From: Bacillota bacterium
GTDB taxonomy: Bacteria; Bacillota; Clostridia; Clostridiales; Clostridiaceae
DNA: 10,278 nucleotides
Reading direction: 5' to 3'
Assembly: GCA_030706065.1 (NCBI GenBank)
Contig: JAUZPH010000096.1
Location: forward strand, 1-10,278
Positions 7,082-10,278 of this stretch are shown here, piece after piece. The notes below the pieces were generated by a model that did not search any database, was not told where the DNA came from, and saw only the letters and a list, made by a program, of their open reading frames with translations. A program made the translations under genes and the position numbers. The number at the start of each line of letters is the position of its first letter. The first letter of the stretch is position 1.

Positions 7082-7369
7082 AGTAATAGATAGAGGGTGC
7101 TTCGGCACCCTCAAATATTATAGTGTTTTCGGGGCTGTAGGCAGATATGGTTTTTGCTTATAATCATAACATTATTTTTTTCTTGCAGATATTAGCAGCA
7201 TCATCGGCCTGCGCAGTTCACCCTCATTCCCCGATGTTTTCAGCCAATCTGAATTTGACTATCTCAGTTATTAATTCGTAGGGCAGAGGTTAATGGCTGA
7301 ATAGTTACAGATTATTAAATCTGATTTTGCATAAAATAAAATAGACTTACGCCCGATGGAGGTAATCTT
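7082..7369. other. Intergenic region before the four-cysteine protein
   Basis: Apart from the hairpin at 7093-7112 I find no convincing gene. An unsupported 44-codon plus-strand frame (7147-7281) lacks a ribosome binding site. The opposite strand reads EIVKFRLAENIGE at about 7225-7263 before stops, which might be a gene remnant. A dyad CAGATT/AATCTG lies at 7308-7323 and may be an operator or part of the promoter of the next gene. Confidence 0.35.
7093..7112 (+). terminator. Hairpin after the chemotaxis receptor
   Basis: GAGGGTGC-TTCG-GCACCCTC: a perfect eight-pair stem closed by a stable UUCG tetraloop, 11 bases past the stop codon. The following bases (AAATATTATAG) are not a proper U-tract, so termination may be partial or the hairpin may mainly protect the 3' end. 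Confidence 0.65.
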
Positions 7370-7609
7370 ATGAATGATCAAAGTAGTACATCAACCTACG
7401 GCAAATATGAGAAACATCAAAGATGTGAGTTATGTAATGTACCAATATTTCGCAACCCATGTAGTGATATAAGAAGCAGCGGTGTTTTCCAAGGTAAAGG
7501 AAGAGTGCTTTGTAATAAGTGTGCATCCTTATTAAAAAACATGCCTTCAGAACAGGCAATTCAAGCACTTAACAACGCATTCGAAACCTATAAAAAAGCA
7601 AAAGAATAA
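7370..7609 (+). CDS. Small four-cysteine (zinc-ribbon-like) protein, 79 aa
   Basis: I do not recognise a named family. The 79-residue protein has two CxxC pairs, C19/C22 (RCELC) and C48/C51 (LCNKC), 25 residues apart, a pattern typical of a structural zinc site; a further C31 lies between. The first 16 residues are polar and probably disordered. Between the pairs lies a short basic, glycine-containing segment (FQGKGRV), and the C-terminal part (about 52-79) is helical and lysine-rich at the end. No signal peptide or membrane segment is present, so it is probably cytoplasmic; nucleic-acid or protein binding is a guess. The start is supported by GGAGGT at 7358-7363. It stands alone, facing the DEAD-box helicase gene across a shared terminator. 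An imperfect dyad CAGATT-ATTA-AATCTG at 7308-7323 lies upstream. Confidence 0.82.
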   Translation: MNDQSSTSTYGKYEKHQRCELCNVPIFRNPCSDIRSSGVFQGKGRVLCNKCASLLKNMPSEQAIQALNNAFETYKKAKE

Positions 7610-7637
7610 TACCTGGAAGAATTCCTTCCTCCAGGTA
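7610..7637. terminator. Shared bidirectional terminator
   Basis: TACCTGGA (7610-7617) pairs perfectly with TCCAGGTA (7630-7637), starting right after the four-cysteine gene stop. T-rich bases follow on the plus strand (CTTTTGCTTT) and on the minus strand (TTATTCTTTT), so it can end transcripts of both converging genes. Confidence 0.75.
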
Positions 7638-7660
7638 CTTTTGCTTTATATACAGTTTCA

Positions 7661-8902
7661 TTATCTACTGTTTCTTCCCCTACGATAATTCAAACTTTTA
7701 CCGGTGTTTTTAGCAGTAGTGGTTTTCATTGTAGGCTTATTGCCCTCTAAGGGTTTAGTATTAGCACTTACTTTGTAAGAGTGTTCTTCTATTACCGGTA
7801 TTTTCTTACATATAAGTTTTTCAATCCCCTTAAGATACTCCATTTCATCCACATCACAGAAAGAAAGTGCAGTCCCCTGTTGCCCTGCTCTTCCGGTACG
7901 TCCAATTCTATGGACATAGGTTTCGGGAACTTCAGGCAGGTCATAATTAATTACATGAGATAATTCATCTACATCAATACCTCTTGCAGCTATATCAGTT
8001 GCAACTAAAACTCTTATTTTCCCCTCCTTAAAACTATTTAAGGCCAGCTGTCTTGCATTTTGAGATTTGTTACCATGAATAGCCAGAGCCTCTATCCCGG
8101 CGCTATTGAGCTCCTTTGTTATTATATTTGCACCATGCTTTGTTCTTGAGAAAACTAAAACAGATGTTAAAGCTTTATCTTTAAGCAGATCTATAAGTAA
8201 ATGTTTCTTATGTTTTCTATCAACAAAGTATAACTCCTGTGTAATAGCATCTACTGTAGATGAAACCGGTGTAACTTCTACACTTACAGGATTCTTCAAA
8301 ATAGAATTTGTCAGCGTTAAAATTTCCTTTGGCATAGTTGCAGAGAACAGCATGTTTTGTCTAACCTTCGGAAGCTTTGATATAATCTTTTTCACATCAT
8401 TGATCATACCCATATCTAACATACGATCCGCTTCATCCAGTACAAAGTATTCGACATTTTTCAAGTCAATATACTTTTGATCAATCAGGTCAAGTAATCG
8501 TCCTGGAGTTGCAATTAGTATATCCACCCCTCTCTTAAGGGCTCTCGTCTGAGGATCTTGTGACACACCTCCAAAGATAACCAGATTTTTAACATCCAAA
8601 TATTTTCCATAACCTGTAAAACTTTCTCCTATCTGAATGGCTAATTCTCTGGTAGGGGCTAGTATTAAAGCACTGATATGTCCTGGCACCTTCCCCAATT
8701 CTCCCTTAGCAGAGATATTTTGTAATATCGGAACAGCAAAGGCTGCTGTTTTTCCTGTACCTGTCTGAGCGCAGCCCAGCACGTCCTTTCCTTTTAATAT
8801 ATATGGAATAGCCTCTTCCTGTATTGGTGTTGGTTTTATATAACCCTCTTCTTTAATTGCCTTAACAATGTCTTTATTTATATTTAAATTTTCAAATAAC
8901 AT
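7661..8902 (-). CDS. DEAD-box ATP-dependent RNA helicase
   Basis: Unwinds short RNA duplexes or remodels RNA-protein complexes using ATP, in the cytoplasm. All family motifs are present in 413 residues: Q motif PTPIQ (24-28), I AQTGTGKT (45-52), Ia PTRELA (83-88), GG (111-112), Ib TPGR (132-135), II DEAD (156-159), III SAT (187-189), V ATDIAARGID (301-310) and VI HRIGRTGR (331-338). The C-terminal tail (about 370-413) is short, basic and low in complexity, ending RRGRNSR, resembling RhlE-like helicases more than the long-tailed CsdA/DbpA types; no DbpA RNA-binding domain is seen. AGGAGG lies at 8915-8910, seven bases before the ATG. It follows the cold-shock gene on the same strand, suggesting joint induction through read-through or a separate promoter. 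Likely roles are ribosome assembly or mRNA decay at low temperature. Confidence 0.97.
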   Translation of the reverse strand: MLFENLNINKDIVKAIKEEGYIKPTPIQEEAIPYILKGKDVLGCAQTGTGKTAAFAVPILQNISAKGELGKVPGHISALILAPTRELAIQIGESFTGYGKYLDVKNLVIFGGVSQDPQTRALKRGVDILIATPGRLLDLIDQKYIDLKNVEYFVLDEADRMLDMGMINDVKKIISKLPKVRQNMLFSATMPKEILTLTNSILKNPVSVEVTPVSSTVDAITQELYFVDRKHKKHLLIDLLKDKALTSVLVFSRTKHGANIITKELNSAGIEALAIHGNKSQNARQLALNSFKEGKIRVLVATDIAARGIDVDELSHVINYDLPEVPETYVHRIGRTGRAGQQGTALSFCDVDEMEYLKGIEKLICKKIPVIEEHSYKVSANTKPLEGNKPTMKTTTAKNTGKSLNYRRGRNSR

Positions 8903-8921
8903 CTCTTATCCTCCTAAGTAT

Positions 8922-8950
8922 CTTATACACCATCATTTTTAATTACTCAA
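8922..8950 (-). promoter_or_regulatory. Promoter-like pair before the helicase gene
   Basis: TTGAGT (8950-8945) and TATAAG (8927-8922) on the minus strand are 17 bases apart. However, a start point near 8915 would fall within the ribosome binding site and leave almost no leader, so the helicase may instead depend on read-through from the cold-shock gene. Confidence 0.25.
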
Positions 8951-8973
8951 ACCGCTAATTATGAACATTTAAA

Positions 8974-9006
8974 AACCCCATAAATAGTTTAACTATTTAT
9001 GGGGTT
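8974..9006 (-). terminator. Strong terminator after the cold-shock gene
   Basis: AACCCCATAAATAGTT (8974-8989) and AACTATTTATGGGGTT (8991-9006) form a perfect 16-bp inverted repeat around a single base; in RNA the innermost pairs would open to form the loop. In the minus direction it ends in GGGGTTTTTAAA, a good U-tract. It begins 14 bases past the cold-shock stop and would separate, wholly or partly, that gene from the helicase. Confidence 0.85.
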
Positions 9007-9020
9007 AAAATATTCCTTAA

Positions 9021-9218
9021 TTAAATAACGGTAATATTTTCTGCTTGTGGTCCTTTTGGGCCCTGAGCAACATCATAAGAAACTTTTTGACCTTCTTCTA
9101 ATGTTTTATAACCATCTGTTTTTATTTGAGAAAAATGTGCGAAAACATCTTTTCCATCTTCTCCGGTAATAAATCCAAACCCTTTTTGTCCATTAAACCA
9201 TTTTACTGTACCATTCAT
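9021..9218 (-). CDS. Cold-shock protein (CspA family)
   Basis: Small single-stranded RNA/DNA-binding protein that melts RNA secondary structure and helps translation, typically in the cold or during growth transitions. The 65 residues are a complete single cold-shock domain with RNP1 KGFGFI (12-17) and RNP2 VFAHF (25-29); the length is normal for the family, with the usual MNGTVKWF start. GGAGGT lies nine bases before the ATG. The leader upstream is AT-rich and probably long, as is usual for these genes. Its strong terminator and the helicase gene behind it form a compact RNA-remodelling locus. Confidence 0.97.
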   Translation of the reverse strand: MNGTVKWFNGQKGFGFITGEDGKDVFAHFSQIKTDGYKTLEEGQKVSYDVAQGPKGPQAENITVI

Positions 9219-9284
9219 ATTATGTGTACCTCCGAAATTTTATTTTTCTTAAATTCATTGTAACAACTCACCAATAAAATCTCG

Positions 9285-9320
9285 ATGTTAACTTATTATA
9301 TTATAAGTACCAATTGAAAT
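9285..9320 (-). promoter_or_regulatory. Candidate promoter/operator region of the cold-shock gene
   Basis: On the minus strand TTGGTA is followed, 17 bases on, by TAACAT, and a consensus-like TATAAT lies between. The segment 9291-9308 (ACTTAT-N6-ATAAGT) is a dyad. Transcription from here would give a leader of about 65-70 bases. Exact elements cannot be fixed by eye. Confidence 0.3.
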
Positions 9321-9593
9321 ATATTTGTGTTGCATTATTTACTATTAATTTAAGTTCTTAATAAGAATAACATAGTTTACTAGATAAAGCAATCTTTTTA
9401 TATTGGGTATTGGGAGTTCAAAATTAGCCGGAATTACTCCTATGCCCTGCTCATGAATGCTGAAGGTTTAAATTTCCGAATCTTTATTACCCATGGAGCC
9501 CTAGGAGATGACCGGAAGCCATCTCCTTGCTTTTAGCAAAATTGCGCAAGCTCTTTATCTCAATGCACTAGCCAATAATGAATCCGGGAAATA
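9321..9593. other. Intergenic region with a possible gene remnant
   Basis: No intact gene. On the plus strand 9409-9536 is open and reads like protein (for example NYSYALLMNAEGLNF and FITHGALGDDRK) up to TAG, but lacks a ribosome binding site and plausible start. The minus strand of the same stretch is also open in part (HEQGIGVIPANFELPIP). One of the two may be a relic of a gene or mobile element that I do not recognise. Confidence 0.35.
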
Positions 9594-9622
9594 AAAAAAG
9601 TGAGAAGTACTCTCACTTTTTT
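9594..9622. terminator. Bidirectional terminator after the beta-CASP gene
   Basis: AAAAAAGTGAGA (9594-9605) and TCTCACTTTTTT (9611-9622) form a perfect 12-pair stem with a five-base loop, with U-runs on either strand. In the minus direction it lies about 80 bases past the stop of the metallohydrolase gene. Confidence 0.85.
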
Positions 9623-9699
9623 AGTATTGTTGAAATTATATATATCAGTCTTCATATTTATTCAAAAAAATGTGTCCTTATAGTTACTAATCCTCTACC

Positions 9700-10278
9700 T
9701 TATTCATTTAATACTTTTTTAATTTTCTCCAGCAAGGTTGATTTATCAATTGAATCAATATCTTCAATTGAATCAATTAACTTTAAAAGCTTATCCTTAA
9801 CATTTAAGCTCTTATTATGAATTTCTTCCTCTTTTATTATACTTTCATCTTTAATAATACCTTCATCTATTAAGAAACTATCGCCAAGCTGCATTATTCT
9901 TGCATTATATCCTTTTGATTTTATTAGTTTTTCAAATTCTCCCTGAGCTTCTTTATCACCATGTACAAGAAGAATTTCTTTAGGTTTCTTCTTAAAACCC
10001 TCAACCCAATCAAGTAATCCACTTTTATCAGCATGTCCAGATAGCCCATGGAGGGCATAAATTTTTGCATTCACTGCAACTTCTTCTCCAAATAATTTTA
10101 CCTTTCTGGCTCCCTCCATTATTTGTCTTCCTAAAGTTCCCTCGGCTTGGTAACCAACAAATACTATAGAACATTCTTTTCTCCATAAATTATGTTTTAA
10201 ATGATGCCTTATCCTTCCGGCTTCACACATGCCGCTGGCTGATATAATAATTGCTCCGCTCTGGATTTTATTAATAGC
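9700..10278 (-). CDS. Beta-CASP metallo-beta-lactamase-fold RNA hydrolase, C-terminal part
   Basis: Probable zinc-dependent nuclease of the CPSF73/TTHA0252-like branch (COG1236), acting on RNA in the cytoplasm. Only the last 192 residues are in the window; the metallo-beta-lactamase core with HxHxDH lies beyond the right edge. An internal ATG at 10230 is not the start, since the frame continues upstream with family-typical residues (GAIIISASGM). Visible blocks: SGMCEAGRIRHHL (beta-CASP), FVGYQAEGTLGR, then HGLSGHAD with the metal-ligand-type His (82 of the visible part), and LVHGD with His106, as expected for the RMMBL end of the enzyme. After about residue 138 comes an acidic, repetitive, probably helical tail of some 50 residues that is not part of the usual core. 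It ends before a clear terminator. Specific RNA targets are unknown. Confidence 0.9.
   Translation of the reverse strand, partial: AINKIQSGAIIISASGMCEAGRIRHHLKHNLWRKECSIVFVGYQAEGTLGRQIMEGARKVKLFGEEVAVNAKIYALHGLSGHADKSGLLDWVEGFKKKPKEILLVHGDKEAQGEFEKLIKSKGYNARIMQLGDSFLIDEGIIKDESIIKEEEIHNKSLNVKDKLLKLIDSIEDIDSIDKSTLLEKIKKVLNE

Noticed and set aside
7147..7281. 44-codon plus-strand frame starting MVFAYNHN
   Set aside because: No ribosome binding site, no recognisable motif, and composition typical of intergenic or remnant sequence.
8106..8480. 124-codon plus-strand frame opposite the helicase
   Set aside because: It mirrors the helicase coding frame and has no independent support.
1..10278. CRISPR array, tRNA, rRNA, phage genes or toxin-antitoxin pair
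   Set aside because: No regularly spaced repeats, no tRNA-like cloverleaf or rRNA sequence, and no small paired genes were seen on either strand.

Overview
The window looks like chromosomal DNA of a low-GC, anaerobic, spore-former-type Firmicute of the class Clostridia. The reasons are AT-rich coding regions, strong AGGAGG-type ribosome binding sites, a YesM/YesN-style two-component pair, a methyl-accepting chemotaxis protein (so probably a motile cell) and a secreted alpha/beta hydrolase. I cannot name the species; a polysaccharide-degrading Clostridium/Ruminiclostridium-like organism is a reasonable guess, not a demonstrated one.

Layout: (1) 1-3045, minus strand: a sensor histidine kinase (YesM type) followed by an overlapping AraC-type response regulator that runs off the left edge, with a good sigma-A-like promoter upstream of the kinase. 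(2) 3050-4920, minus strand: a secreted esterase/peptidase-like hydrolase, much richer in GC than its surroundings, with its own terminator, an 18-bp palindrome just past its stop, and a long leader with several hairpins and a possible five-codon leader peptide. (3) 4970-5580: no intact gene; it holds the decayed remains of an IS3-family transposase on the plus strand and AT-rich sequence. (4) 5621-7112, plus strand: a six-helix membrane chemotaxis receptor and its hairpin. (5) 7370-7637, plus strand: a small four-cysteine, probably zinc-binding protein, ending in a terminator shared with the next gene. (6) 7661-9308, minus strand: a cold-shock protein gene followed by a DEAD-box RNA helicase gene, separated by a strong terminator hairpin. 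(7) 9400-9622: mostly non-coding with a possible gene remnant and a bidirectional terminator. (8) 9700-10278, minus strand: the C-terminal part of a beta-CASP metallo-beta-lactamase-fold RNA-processing-type enzyme, cut by the right edge.

Functional links: the kinase and regulator form a translationally coupled signalling pair whose target genes probably lie off the left edge. The cold-shock protein and DEAD-box helicase form an RNA-remodelling pair suited to cold or RNA-structure stress, and the beta-CASP protein is another probable RNA-metabolism enzyme nearby. The GC-rich hydrolase next to an IS3 relic is the best candidate for a horizontally acquired gene. I found no CRISPR array, tRNA, rRNA, phage module or complete mobile element, and no clear new multi-gene system.
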